DNA from: Tianweitania sediminis
GTDB lineage: Bacteria; Pseudomonadota; Alphaproteobacteria; Rhizobiales; Rhizobiaceae
DNA: 64,000 nt
NCBI RefSeq assembly: GCF_017813335.1
Contig: NZ_JAGIYY010000002.1
Span: 124,001 to 188,000 of the forward strand
Reading direction: 5' to 3'
Under the pieces are notes generated by a model. The model had not been told where the DNA came from. It worked only from the letters and a program-made list of their open reading frames with translations, and did no database searches. Below, piece by piece: positions 26,825 through 37,063 of this stretch. Within the stretch, counting starts at the first letter, position 1, and each line of letters opens with the position of its first letter. Made by a program: the position numbers and the translations under genes.

Positions 26825-28153
26825 CTAGCCTGCAACCGAGCTTCCGAACACCATCTGGTCCTGTTTGACGCGCAGGTCGAACAAGCGGGTGGTGCGGTCG
26901 GGTTCTGCGTTCTCATAGGTGATCAGCGCACCTTTGGCGATCGCCGCGGTGACGGTGCCGCCCTCAAGGAGACCGCAAGGAACGGCGCGCGCCGATCGTG
27001 CTTCGTTGGCGCTCATGATCCACGAACGATAGGTGTACTCGCCGATCGCGTCGAACCGGTCGCCCGGCTTGAGGTCGCGCTTTGCGACCGCGCAAACTTC
27101 CGCCACCGGCCGATCCAGTGGCACCATGTCTGCTTTTCCATGCAGCACCACGCGGGCGCAGGTCAGCGGCACTTCGAGGCTGGTCAGGTGGAACGGTCGG
27201 TAGAAAGTGAAATAGGGACCTTCGCCGAGCTTCAGGTCGTTCATGCGTTCGCGCAGGCGCGGATGCGCCATTTCGGCGATGACGAAAACGCCCGGCGCCA
27301 CGCCCTTGCCGATGGAGAAGTCCACCACGCCCTTGCGCGACAACACACCACCATCTTCCACCGGGCAAAGCACGCGGGGCAGATCATCGAGCGTCGCCGC
27401 TGGGCCATGCATCCCGGCCTTGTCGGGAACCAGACCCGTGGCATTGGCAATGGCGCACATCTCCACCATCGTCTTGGAGCCGTCCACGAACTCCACGAGC
27501 ATGCGTGGGTTCATGTTCCGGCGTTCCGCTTCCGCGCGGTATTCGTCCGGCGTCGCGTCATGGTTGAGCGGGTTGTTCTTGCCCTTGCCCGCCGCCACGA
27601 TCGTGTAGCCCAGCGCTGAAACAAGCTCGATCAGTTCCATGCAGGACGAAGGCTCGTCGCCAGCACCCACGGAATAGATCACCCCCAGCCGGTCGGCCGT
27701 TTGCCGCAGGTAGGCGCCGATGGTGACGTCGGCTTCCACATTCATCATCACGAGATGCTTGCCATGTTCCATGGCGCGCATGCCGATGTCCGCTCCGGCA
27801 GTCGGCTTGCCCGTTGCATCCACAACGACATCCACCTCCTCGCTGGAAATCACCAGTTCCGCATCCGGCACGATGGCCATCTGGCCGGAGCGAACCGCGT
27901 CGCCCACGGCTGACGCGTTTTGCGCTTCCTTCGCGCTGCTGCTTTCCAGTCCGGCGATCGCCACGGCTTCGCGCGCGCGGTAACCGGACCGATCCGCCAC
28001 CGCCGCAACGCGGATGCCCTGCATCTGCGCGACTTGCGTGATGATGTCCGTCCCCATCTCGCCGCAGCCGATCAGTCCAATGCGAACCGGCTTGCCGTCT
28101 CGCTCCCGTTGCGCCAGTTCGCGAGCAAGTCCGGTGGGCGCAACATTAAGCAT
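26825..28153 (-). CDS. Homoserine-dehydrogenase-like NAD(P) oxidoreductase with SAF domain
   Basis: 442 residues. N-terminal Rossmann fold (IGLIGCGEMGTDIITQVAQM), a middle part like homoserine dehydrogenase (VDVVVDATGKPTAGADIGMR, VIYSVGAGDEPSSCMELIEL), and a C-terminal SAF-like segment (CAVAKRDLKPGDRFDAIGEY). Such proteins are widespread in alphaproteobacteria beside sugar-acid or polyol genes and are often misnamed homoserine dehydrogenase; the reaction is not known to me. ATG at 28153 with AGGAA upstream. It shares a divergent promoter region with proC. Confidence 0.75.
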   Translation of the reverse strand: MLNVAPTGLARELAQRERDGKPVRIGLIGCGEMGTDIITQVAQMQGIRVAAVADRSGYRAREAVAIAGLESSSAKEAQNASAVGDAVRSGQMAIVPDAELVISSEEVDVVVDATGKPTAGADIGMRAMEHGKHLVMMNVEADVTIGAYLRQTADRLGVIYSVGAGDEPSSCMELIELVSALGYTIVAAGKGKNNPLNHDATPDEYRAEAERRNMNPRMLVEFVDGSKTMVEMCAIANATGLVPDKAGMHGPAATLDDLPRVLCPVEDGGVLSRKGVVDFSIGKGVAPGVFVIAEMAHPRLRERMNDLKLGEGPYFTFYRPFHLTSLEVPLTCARVVLHGKADMVPLDRPVAEVCAVAKRDLKPGDRFDAIGEYTYRSWIMSANEARSARAVPCGLLEGGTVTAAIAKGALITYENAEPDRTTRLFDLRVKQDQMVFGSSVAG

Positions 28154-28317
28154 GGATCATTCCTGTGGCGGTGCCTTCTGGGTGGGGGAGATAGACGAAG
28201 TGCGGCCGGGAATGTCAACGCGCCGCTGCATCAACTTGGGGCGATGCAGCGCCTGCGAAGCGTGACAGTCGGCCCAATCCTGGTTTATGCCAGCCTTGGA
28301 CACGGGGGATGCCTGAC

Positions 28318-29133
28318 ATGACGATCGACCTCATTCTGGTGGGCTGCGGCAACATGGGCCACGCAATGCTTGCCGGCTGGATCACCGCCGGCCGCATCCC
28401 CGCAGCGCGGGTGGTCGTGGTGGAGCCCAACGAAAGTCTGCGCCTGCGTGCGGCGGCCCTTGGCCTGTCGGCCCATGCTACCGCGCAGGAGATTGCGCCC
28501 GATTGCCAGCCAAGGGTGGTGATCTTCGCCGTCAAGCCTCAGGTCATGCGGCAGGTTGTGCCCGACTACAGTCGCTTCAAGGCAGGCGGTGCAGCTTTCG
28601 TGAGCATCGCCGCCGGCACGCCCGTGGGAACCTTCGAAGAACTGCTCGGCGCCGACGCTCCGATCATCCGCTGCATGCCGAACACGCCCGCGGCCATAGG
28701 CAAGGGCATGATGGTGCTTTTCGCAAACAACAACATCTCGCCCGAGCAGGATGAGTTCGTCCGGGATCTCCTCTCCGCTAACGGGGCTATCGCCTCGATC
28801 GACGACGAGGACCTGATGGACGCCGTGACGGCTGTTTCGGGTTCGGGTCCCGCTTATGTGTTCCACTTCATCGAGTGCCTGACCGAAGCTGCGCGCACCG
28901 CCGGCCTGCCGGACGACGTGGCGAAACTGCTTGCCATGCAGACGGTCTACGGCGCGGGCGCGCTTGCCGCGGAAAGCGACGAGGAGCCTGGAAAGCTGCG
29001 CCAGAACGTCACCAGCCCGAACGGCACAACGGCCGCCGGTCTCGCCGTGCTCATGGGCGGTGACCGGTTGAAGCAACTCCTAGCTGAGACAGTGGAAGCC
29101 GCCAAGCAACGCGGCATCGAACTGCGCGACTGA
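28318..29133 (+). CDS. proC: Pyrroline-5-carboxylate reductase
   Basis: 271 residues. NAD(P) loop LVGCGNMGHAMLAGW, RCMPNTPAAIGKG, and the C-terminal signature VTAVSGSGPAYVFHFIECL with VTSPNGTTAAGL. Makes proline from pyrroline-5-carboxylate. ATG at 28318 was preferred over the one at 28309 because GGGGGA then lies at a normal distance. The stop is two bases from that of edd on the other strand. Confidence 0.96.
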   Translation: MTIDLILVGCGNMGHAMLAGWITAGRIPAARVVVVEPNESLRLRAAALGLSAHATAQEIAPDCQPRVVIFAVKPQVMRQVVPDYSRFKAGGAAFVSIAAGTPVGTFEELLGADAPIIRCMPNTPAAIGKGMMVLFANNNISPEQDEFVRDLLSANGAIASIDDEDLMDAVTAVSGSGPAYVFHFIECLTEAARTAGLPDDVAKLLAMQTVYGAGALAAESDEEPGKLRQNVTSPNGTTAAGLAVLMGGDRLKQLLAETVEAAKQRGIELRD

Positions 29134-29135
29134 AG

Positions 29136-30962
29136 CTAGACTTCCATTCCGAAGCTCGCCGCGCCTTCGTCCGCGCGTAGCGCCAGTTGGCGGAACCCGG
29201 CAAACAGTTCGCGGCCCATGCCAAAGCCGTTGGCTGAAAGATCCGGCACCACCAGGGGTCGGCTGTCGAGTTCTTCCTGCGCAACCAGGATCTCGAGCGT
29301 GCCTCGCTCCCCGTCGAGGCGGATCATGTCGCCATCGCGGATGCGTCCGATCGCGCCGTTGTCGAGTGCTTCCGGGGTCACGTGAATGGCCGCGGGCACC
29401 TTGCCGGATGCGCCGGACATCCGACCGTCGGTGACGAGCGCGACCTTGCGGCCGCGGTCCTGCAGCACGCCAAGCACCGTTGTGAGGCGATGCAGTTCCG
29501 GCATGCCATTGGCTTTTGGCCCCTGGAACCGCACAACAGCGACGAAGTCCCGATCCAGGTCGCCATCCTTGAACGCCTGGTTGAGCGCTTCCTGGTTCTC
29601 AAACACGATGGCCGGCGCTTCCACGAAGCGCTTTTCGGGCTTTACAGCCGACGTCTTGATGATGGCATGGCCCAGATTCCCCTTCAGGACCTTCAGGCCG
29701 CCCGATGCCTGGAAGGCATTCGGAACGCCGATCAGGACCCTTTCATCGCCGCTCTTTTCCGGCGCCGGATAGCGTTCCACACTGCCATCCTGAGCAAGCC
29801 CCGGCTCGGTCGCGTAGGAGCGCAGGCCGTTGCCCCAGATGGTTTGCACGTCTTCATGCGCAAACCCGGCGTCAAGCAGTTCGCGGATCAGGAACCCCAT
29901 TCCGCCGGCGGCATGGAAATGATTCACATCCGCCAAACCGTTGGGATAAACGCGCGCAAGCAGCGGAACGACGTCGGAGAGGTCGGAAATGTCTTGCCAG
30001 GTCAGACGGATACCAGCGGCAGCAGCCATGGCGATCAGGTGGATGGTGTGGTTGGTGGAGCCGCCGGTGGCATGCAGCCCCACAACTGCATTCACGATCG
30101 AGCGCTCGTCGATCATGCGGCCAGCCGGCGTGAACGCATTGCCAAGAGCGGTGATGGCCAGAGCCCGCTGCGTGGCTTCGCGGGTCATTGCATCGCGCAA
30201 GGGCGTGCCGGGGTTGATGAAGGAGGAGCCCGGCGTATGCAGGCCCATCATCTCCATCATCATCTGGTTGGAATTGGCGGTGCCATAAAAGGTGCAGGTG
30301 CCGGGCGAATGGTAGGACTTCGACTCGGCCTCGAGGAGCTCGGCGCGGCCGACCTTGCCTTCTGCATAAAGCTGACGCGTCTTCGCCTTCTCGTCGTTGG
30401 GCAGCCCGGAGGGCATGGGGCCGGCGGGTATGAACACGGCCGGAAGATGCCCGAAGGTCAAAGCGGCGATGGTGAGACCGGGTACGATCTTGTCGCAGAT
30501 GCCGAGGTAAACGGCTGCATCGAACATGTTGTGCGACAAGCCGATGCCGGCTGCCATGGCGATCACGTCGCGCGAAAACAGCGAAAGCTCCATGCCAGGC
30601 TGGCCTTGCGTGACGCCGTCGCACATGGCCGGCACGCCGCCCGCGACCTGGGCCACGCCGCCAGCATCCGCGGCAGCCCGCCGGATCAAGGCAGGGTAGG
30701 TTTCGTAGGGCGCATGCGCCGAAAGCATGTCGTTATAGGCCGTGATGATGCCGAGGTTGGGCACGACGTCTCCGGCCAGCGCGGCTTTCTCCGAAACCGC
30801 GCAGGCGGCGAAGCCATGAGCAAGGTTGCCGCATGACAGGGTGGAGCGGTGCACGCCCCGGCTGACGGCGGCCTCAAGACGAGCGAGATAGGCTTCGCGA
30901 CGGTCGCGGGAGCGTTCACGGATCCGCTCCGTGATGGTGGCGATGTCCTTGCGCACGGTCAT
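29136..30962 (-). CDS. edd: Phosphogluconate dehydratase
   Basis: 608 residues, the usual length. Iron-sulfur cysteines are in SCGNLAHG, the [15 protein letters not shown] block and [20 protein letters not shown]; ending region [19 protein letters not shown] is typical of the ilvD/edd family. Dehydrates 6-phosphogluconate to KDPG in the Entner-Doudoroff path. Its ATG overlaps the pgl stop by four bases (translational coupling). The aldolase gene eda is not in the window. Confidence 0.97.
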   Translation of the reverse strand: MTVRKDIATITERIRERSRDRREAYLARLEAAVSRGVHRSTLSCGNLAHGFAACAVSEKAALAGDVVPNLGIITAYNDMLSAHAPYETYPALIRRAAADAGGVAQVAGGVPAMCDGVTQGQPGMELSLFSRDVIAMAAGIGLSHNMFDAAVYLGICDKIVPGLTIAALTFGHLPAVFIPAGPMPSGLPNDEKAKTRQLYAEGKVGRAELLEAESKSYHSPGTCTFYGTANSNQMMMEMMGLHTPGSSFINPGTPLRDAMTREATQRALAITALGNAFTPAGRMIDERSIVNAVVGLHATGGSTNHTIHLIAMAAAAGIRLTWQDISDLSDVVPLLARVYPNGLADVNHFHAAGGMGFLIRELLDAGFAHEDVQTIWGNGLRSYATEPGLAQDGSVERYPAPEKSGDERVLIGVPNAFQASGGLKVLKGNLGHAIIKTSAVKPEKRFVEAPAIVFENQEALNQAFKDGDLDRDFVAVVRFQGPKANGMPELHRLTTVLGVLQDRGRKVALVTDGRMSGASGKVPAAIHVTPEALDNGAIGRIRDGDMIRLDGERGTLEILVAQEELDSRPLVVPDLSANGFGMGRELFAGFRQLALRADEGAASFGMEV

Positions 30963-31675
30963 GACAGTTCGCTTTCCTTTGGCGCCCAGTAGACATCGAC
31001 CGGACGCGGACTTTGCTCGATGACGATGCCGATCGGCTTGTCTTGACGCTCTCGCAGGATCGTTTCGAAGAGCGTGCGCTTGTCATTGCCTTCGATGTGG
31101 AGGGTGAGCCGACGGGCGGCAACAACAACCGGCAAGGTCAGGGTCAGGCGCGGCTCGTTTGCGCTAGGCGCGTCGGCCGACAACACGAGCCGCGGCGTTT
31201 TCGGGTCGAGAACATCGGCGAGATGAGGGGAGTCGGGGAAGAAGGAGGCCGTATGGCCATCCCCGCCCATGCCCAGGATGAGCATGTCGAAGGGCAGGGG
31301 CAGTACGCTTATACCGCGTTCCGCCGCAATCGCCGCTTCCTGGACCGTCATGGTCTCGTGGTACAGCGGGGTGAAGGATGCAGCCGCTGCCTTGTTGATC
31401 AGGAGGTTCTCTCGGATCAGCTTTTCGTTTGAGCGTTCCGAGGTTATCGGAACGAAACGCTCATCGACCGGTGCGACATGAATCTTCGACCAATCGAGCT
31501 CGCGTTGCGACAAAGCGCGAAAAAACGGGGCAGGCGTTGTGCCGCCCGAAACCGCAAGAAGAGCGAGGCCGCGATCTGCCATTGCCGCTCCGAGTGCGGC
31601 CGCCACGTCGTCGGCGAAGCGCTCAGCCAGAAGCGTCGGTGTGTCGAAGTCGTGCCAGATCGGTTCGGGTCTCAT
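30959..31675 (-). CDS. pgl: 6-phosphogluconolactonase
   Basis: 238 residues of the SugarP isomerase fold. [40 protein letters not shown] and [18 protein letters not shown] are clear family marks. Hydrolyses the lactone made by Zwf. It follows zwf by three bases and overlaps edd by four, a tight operon. Confidence 0.95.
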   Translation of the reverse strand: MRPEPIWHDFDTPTLLAERFADDVAAALGAAMADRGLALLAVSGGTTPAPFFRALSQRELDWSKIHVAPVDERFVPITSERSNEKLIRENLLINKAAAASFTPLYHETMTVQEAAIAAERGISVLPLPFDMLILGMGGDGHTASFFPDSPHLADVLDPKTPRLVLSADAPSANEPRLTLTLPVVVAARRLTLHIEGNDKRTLFETILRERQDKPIGIVIEQSPRPVDVYWAPKESELS

Positions 31676-31678
31676 GGC

Positions 31679-33151
<1,473 letters not shown>

Positions 33152-33180
33152 GCGGTTTCCTAGCTGGCGGTGCCGCGGAA

Positions 33181-33196
33181 ATCAAATCGATTAGAT
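33181..33196. promoter_or_regulatory. Palindrome upstream of zwf, candidate operator
   Basis: ATCAAATCGATTAGAT reads the same on both strands except for one mismatched pair, around an AATCGATT core. It is about 30 bases upstream of the zwf ATG. RpiR/HexR and LacI-type regulators commonly control zwf operons, but the sequence does not tell which, if any, binds. Confidence 0.35.
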
Positions 33197-33364
33197 CAAG
33201 CAAGCGGGTGCTCTTGCAGCGCAACATAGGGAGCGTCCGGCATCGAGCAAACCCCAGCAGCGTCTTCTCGACGGGCGCTTCTTGCTGGGCCAGATGCAAG
33301 TTGCGGATGACTTTTTGCGCTACCTGGTGCAGGGACGCGCAAACACTTCGAAAAGGATCGTCGC

Positions 33365-34840
33365 ATGGGACAGCATCTGTCGCGCACCGTGGCTGAGGGC
33401 CGCGCTTTCATGCAAGTCATCAACGGCCAGCCTGCAGACGCCATGAGCGGCGGACGCATCGACGTCGTGTCGCCCTCCGATGGAAAGGTATTCGCGTCCA
33501 TTCCAGCGGCCGGCGCAGCCGATGTGGACCGCGCGGTAAAATCATCGAAGAAGGCCTTTGAAGAAGGGCCGTGGAGCCGCATGCCCGCTTTCGAGCGCGG
33601 ACGGCTTCTGACCAAGCTTGGTCAGCTGATCGAGAAGAACGGCGACGAACTGGCCGCTCTTGAGTCTCGTGATACCGGCAAGCCGATCCGTCAGGGCAAG
33701 GCCGACGTGGTTGCCACCATGCGCTACTATGAGTTCTATGGTGGCGCTGCCGACAAGATCCATGGCGACACGATCCCGTTTCTCGACGGCTACACGGCGC
33801 TGACGCTTCGCGAGCCGCATGGTGTGGTCGCCGGCATCATTCCCTGGAACTATCCGATGCAGATCCTCGCGCGGGTTGCCGGCGCGGCGCTTGCAATGGG
33901 CAACACGCTGGTTGTGAAGCCAGCGGAGGATGCGTCCTTGACGACGATCCGCATTGCGGAACTTGCGCTCGAAGCCGGCTTCCCGGAGGGCGTCTTCAAC
34001 GTCGTGACCGGTTATGGCCGGGATGCGGGTGCGGCCCTGTCGGCCCATCCGGAAATCGACTATGTGACCTTCACCGGTTCAACGATGACGGGAACCGCGA
34101 TCCAGCAGGCCGCTGCAATCAACAACCGTGGCGTCACCATGGAACTCGGCGGCAAGTCACCGCAGATCGTGTTTGCCGATGCGGATCTCGAAAAGGCGCT
34201 CCCGGTTCTGGTCAACGCCATCATCCAGAACGGCGGCCAGACCTGTTCGGCCGGCAGCCGCGTGCTGCTGGAAAAGCCGATCTACGAAACAGTCGCCAAG
34301 GAACTCGCCGCCCGCTTCGGTGCATTGGTGGCAAAGCCACACGATGCGGACGGCGACCTGGGACCGATGGTGAACAAGAAGCAGCAGGGACAGGTGCGGA
34401 ACCTGGTTGCTGCCGCCGAAGAAGCAGGCGTTTCGGTTCTGGCCCGCGGGTCGATTGATCCCACTGCACCGGAAGCAGGTTTTTATGTCGAGCCGACCTT
34501 GTTTGGTTCGGTCGACCCTCTGGCCAACATCGCGCAGCAGGAGGTGTTCGGGCCTGTGCTGACCCTGTTTGCCTTCGACGGCGAAGCAGAAGCCGTGCGG
34601 CTTGCGAATAGCACGGACTATGGCCTTGTCGCCGGCATCTGGACAAAGGACGGCGCGCTGCAACATCGCATGGCCAAGCGCGTGCGCGCCGGACAGGTGT
34701 TCGTGAATGGCTACGGCGCCGGCGGCGGCATCGAGCTGCCCTTTGGCGGCTTCAAGAAGTCAGGTCACGGCCGCGAAAAGGGCTTCGAGGCCCTTTTCGA
34801 CATGTCGGCAACGAAGACGATCGTGTTCAACCACGGCTGA
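33365..34840 (+). CDS. Aldehyde dehydrogenase (PuuC/BetB-like)
   Basis: 491 residues. NAD-binding and catalytic motifs: IPWNYPMQILARVAGAALA, VTFTGSTMTGTAIQ, MELGGKSPQIVFADAD with catalytic Glu, and NGGQTCSAGSRVL with the catalytic Cys; ends PFGGFKKSGHGREKGFEAL. Oxidises an aldehyde to its acid with NAD. Gene neighbours (PuuB-like oxidase, PuuA-like ligase, potFGHI) suggest gamma-glutamyl-aminobutyraldehyde or aminobutyraldehyde as substrate; betaine aldehyde is the alternative. AAAGGA precedes the ATG at 33365. It is convergent with the DUF2188 gene. Confidence 0.9.
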   Translation: MGQHLSRTVAEGRAFMQVINGQPADAMSGGRIDVVSPSDGKVFASIPAAGAADVDRAVKSSKKAFEEGPWSRMPAFERGRLLTKLGQLIEKNGDELAALESRDTGKPIRQGKADVVATMRYYEFYGGAADKIHGDTIPFLDGYTALTLREPHGVVAGIIPWNYPMQILARVAGAALAMGNTLVVKPAEDASLTTIRIAELALEAGFPEGVFNVVTGYGRDAGAALSAHPEIDYVTFTGSTMTGTAIQQAAAINNRGVTMELGGKSPQIVFADADLEKALPVLVNAIIQNGGQTCSAGSRVLLEKPIYETVAKELAARFGALVAKPHDADGDLGPMVNKKQQGQVRNLVAAAEEAGVSVLARGSIDPTAPEAGFYVEPTLFGSVDPLANIAQQEVFGPVLTLFAFDGEAEAVRLANSTDYGLVAGIWTKDGALQHRMAKRVRAGQVFVNGYGAGGGIELPFGGFKKSGHGREKGFEALFDMSATKTIVFNHG

Positions 34841-34849
34841 AGACTACGA

Positions 34850-34882
34850 AAGACACTCAGCCCTTGCGGGGCTCAGTGTCTT
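34850..34882. terminator. Hairpin between the aldehyde dehydrogenase and DUF2188 genes
   Basis: AAGACACT / AGTGTCTT outer stem and a GCCC / GGGC inner stem around TTGC, with one internal mismatch. It includes the stop codon of the convergent DUF2188 gene, so it probably serves both; T-tracts are short. Confidence 0.5.
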
Positions 34883-35300
34883 CCACGCCGGTATCCGGGC
34901 GATCATCCCCGCTGGCGTCTTCCTGGCGCCAGGTGCCCGACTCGTCCTGATACTCGATCGGTTCCGGCTCGCCGGCAAGCTGCTGGGCGCGCGCCGCCGC
35001 ATTGGCCGCCTTCAGCGCGTCGTCATGGGTTCCGAAGGTCTCGGAAAATACGTCGCCGACCTTGTAGGCCCACCCGCCATCATGTTCGACAACGCGGTAG
35101 GTCACTTTTCCGGCGTCACCCTGTTCTTCTGGAGTGGCATCCGAACGGGTTGGCGATCGCCCTCCGCTCGAACGGCCGCTTCCCCCCGACCACCGCGGCT
35201 GAGCACCTCGATCCATGGTTTGCGGCATTCTGTCCTCTGCAGGCGAGCTCAGCCAGCGATAGGCGGCATAACCAAGGGCCAGAAGAAGCAATTTGCGCAT
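34857..35300 (-). CDS. DUF2188-containing membrane-anchored protein
   Basis: 147 residues. A single N-terminal hydrophobic segment (MRKLLLLALGYAAYRWLSSP) is followed by a Ser/Gly/Arg-rich linker and then a DUF2188-like domain (VVEHDGGWAYKVGDVFSETF, THDDALKAANAAARAQQLAG), and an acidic tail. DUF2188 is a small domain of unknown role. The start at 35300 has GGAG at the right distance; the frame is open to 35318. Confidence 0.75.
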   Translation of the reverse strand: MRKLLLLALGYAAYRWLSSPAEDRMPQTMDRGAQPRWSGGSGRSSGGRSPTRSDATPEEQGDAGKVTYRVVEHDGGWAYKVGDVFSETFGTHDDALKAANAAARAQQLAGEPEPIEYQDESGTWRQEDASGDDRPDTGVEDTEPRKG

Positions 35301-35374
35301 GAGGGATCTCCGGAACAATGTCGCCGGGATAAGCGCGGAAGGATAGGAATCGTTCCCGTGCCGCGCGAGAGAGC

Positions 35375-36658
35375 TCAGATCCGATCGCGCAAAGCGTACC
35401 AGTTCATGGCAAGCAGGAGTAGCGGTGTGCGAAACCGCCGCCCTCCCGGAAAAGCCGGCACCTTCAGGTCCCGGAAATGTTGTAGCCGGTCGCGATTGCC
35501 CGCCACGCTCTCTGCATAAAGCTTGCCAACGAAGTTCGACAGCATCACGCCGTGACCGGAAAAGCCTGCGGCAGAGATCACGTTGGGCATGACCTCGCGA
35601 ACAAAGGGCCGGCGCGGAATGGTGATGCCGACATATCCGCCCCAGGCATGGGTGAACGCGACATCGTGCAGGGCCGGATAGACTTCAACCATCTGCGCGC
35701 GAACCGCGGCAGCGATATCCTTCGGGTCGGCCGTTGAATAGGTTTCACTGCCGCCAAAAAGCAGGCGGTGGTCCTTCGTGCGCCGAAAATATCGAACCAC
35801 GAAGCGTGAGTCGCTGACGGACTCACCACCCGGCAAGATCGGGCTGTCCTCCGGCAATGGAACGGTTGCCCCGATAAAAGAGCCGATCGGCATGACATGC
35901 GCGGCACTGACCGGCTCCACGTCGCCACCATAGGCGTTGACTGCTAGGAGCGCCTTGTTTGCGGTGATCGTGCCGCTTGCGGTTTCCACGAAAACCTTGC
36001 CGCCACTATGTGTGATCCGCGTCGCCTTTGTATTTTCATGCAGCACCGCTCCTGCGGCAGCGGCCGCCCTTGCGGTTCCAACCACCAGCTTCAGTGGATG
36101 GATATGTCCGGTTCCCGTGTCGAGCGTTCCACCGAAATAGCGATCTGAACCGATGCGTGACGCCGTTTCCTGCGCGTCGATGTAGCGGATCTGGGTGTAG
36201 CCGTAGCGGGTGGCCATCGCTTCCGCGTGGCGCTGGTAGTCGTCGACGTAGCGCTTCTTGTGCACGACCGACAGTTGGCCCGGCACGTAGTCGATCTCGA
36301 TGTTGTGCGACTTGGCAAACCCGAGCAGATGCGCCTTGGCTTCTTCGGCAAGGTCGAACAAGGCCTTGGCGCGTTCGAAGCCGAGCTCTTCTTCCTGTTC
36401 TTCGGGCCATGCGCGTTGGCCGGTGTTCAACTGGCCACCATTGCGCCCCGAAGCGGCATCGCCAAACCTTGAGCCGTCAATCAGAACCACGCGCGTGCCC
36501 ATCGCGGCCAGGTGGTAGGCGGCTGAAAGTCCTGTGAACCCACCGCCGATGACAACAACATCTGCGTTCACCGAGCCGTCCAGTGCGGGATAAGCGGGGC
36601 GATCACCGACGCTGTCTTCGTACCAAGAACGGCCGGGGGAGATTGGGGAAGAGTACAT
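35375..36658 (-). CDS. FAD-dependent oxidoreductase (PuuB/OrdL-like)
   Basis: 427 residues. FAD-binding start VVVIGGGFTGLSAAYHLAAM, RNGGQLNTGQRA, and the C-terminal AAGFSGHGVMLSNFVGKL are the marks of gamma-glutamylputrescine oxidase and related DAO-family enzymes. By analogy it oxidises gamma-glutamylputrescine to the aldehyde, releasing ammonia and peroxide. The start MYSSPISPGRSWYEDS matches that subfamily. Downstream of the PuuA-like ligase on the same strand, separated by the four-helix-bundle gene. Confidence 0.85.
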   Translation of the reverse strand: MYSSPISPGRSWYEDSVGDRPAYPALDGSVNADVVVIGGGFTGLSAAYHLAAMGTRVVLIDGSRFGDAASGRNGGQLNTGQRAWPEEQEEELGFERAKALFDLAEEAKAHLLGFAKSHNIEIDYVPGQLSVVHKKRYVDDYQRHAEAMATRYGYTQIRYIDAQETASRIGSDRYFGGTLDTGTGHIHPLKLVVGTARAAAAAGAVLHENTKATRITHSGGKVFVETASGTITANKALLAVNAYGGDVEPVSAAHVMPIGSFIGATVPLPEDSPILPGGESVSDSRFVVRYFRRTKDHRLLFGGSETYSTADPKDIAAAVRAQMVEVYPALHDVAFTHAWGGYVGITIPRRPFVREVMPNVISAAGFSGHGVMLSNFVGKLYAESVAGNRDRLQHFRDLKVPAFPGGRRFRTPLLLLAMNWYALRDRI

Positions 36659-36660
36659 GC

Positions 36661-36690
36661 GATTAGGCGATTGCGCGATAAGGTGAGAAG
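36661..36690. repeat. Left flank of the four-helix-bundle gene: short inverted motifs
   Basis: Contains GATTAGGCGATT and GGTGAGAAG. The complements of both motifs recur on the other side of the gene at 37031-37063. Such A/G-rich short phrases around these genes are common; they suggest the gene came in as a unit. Confidence 0.5.
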
Positions 36691-36694
36691 GGGA

Positions 36695-37027
36695 TCATGG
36701 AGCGCTCCTGCTGAGGCTGCCAACGAGCCGTTGAAGTAGCTCCCCCACGCTTTCGCTCAACGTCAGTGCCGGCTGGATCGATCCCGCTGATGCGATCCGA
36801 ACACGCTCTGCGATGAGCAGATGGGTTTCAGCCTCCTTCAGGGATCCTTGTGCGGTCTTGAGGAAGTTCTGAAAAGCTGCGGCGGCGCGACGTACTTGGC
36901 TTGTGAGACCATAGATCTCGTCGCGAGGCCAGGATCGGGTCAGTGAGTGGATCGAGGCAGCCAAGTCCATGGCCTGCTGCCAGACCAGGAGATCTGTGTA
37001 GGAACGGATCGTCGGCCCGTCGTTCAT
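36695..37027 (-). CDS. Four-helix-bundle (S23/IVS-like) protein lacking the family signature
   Basis: 110 residues. The N-terminal part (SYTDLLVWQQAMDLAASIHS, then YGLTSQVRRAAAA) and the later part (LKTAQGSLKEAETHLLIAER) match the four-helix-bundle protein family first seen as ORFs in 23S rRNA intervening sequences. The stretch that normally joins them, with the SIPANIAEG motif, is missing: RRAA is followed almost at once by FQNFLKTAQGS. That is an in-frame loss of roughly 20 residues. No function is known for the family. It sits between the PuuA-like and PuuB-like genes on the same strand and is bracketed by short inverted motifs. Confidence 0.8.
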   Translation of the reverse strand: MNDGPTIRSYTDLLVWQQAMDLAASIHSLTRSWPRDEIYGLTSQVRRAAAAFQNFLKTAQGSLKEAETHLLIAERVRIASAGSIQPALTLSESVGELLQRLVGSLSRSAP

Positions 37028-37030
37028 TTA

Positions 37031-37063
37031 CCTAATCGCCTGCTCACCTAAAGGCTTCTCACC
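37031..37063. repeat. Right flank of the four-helix-bundle gene: short inverted motifs
   Basis: Contains CCTAATCGCC and CTTCTCACC, the complements of motifs at 36661-36690. It fills the whole gap between the start of this gene and the stop of the PuuA-like gene. Confidence 0.5.

Noticed and set aside
29382-30836. Open frame of 484 codons on the plus strand
   Set aside because: Shadow of edd, whose iron-sulfur motifs and operon overlap are plain; the plus-strand product is Arg/His/Gly-rich without a fold.
36659-37063. Possible insertion sequence around the four-helix-bundle gene
   Set aside because: The flanking motifs are short, not true terminal inverted repeats, there is no target duplication and no transposase.
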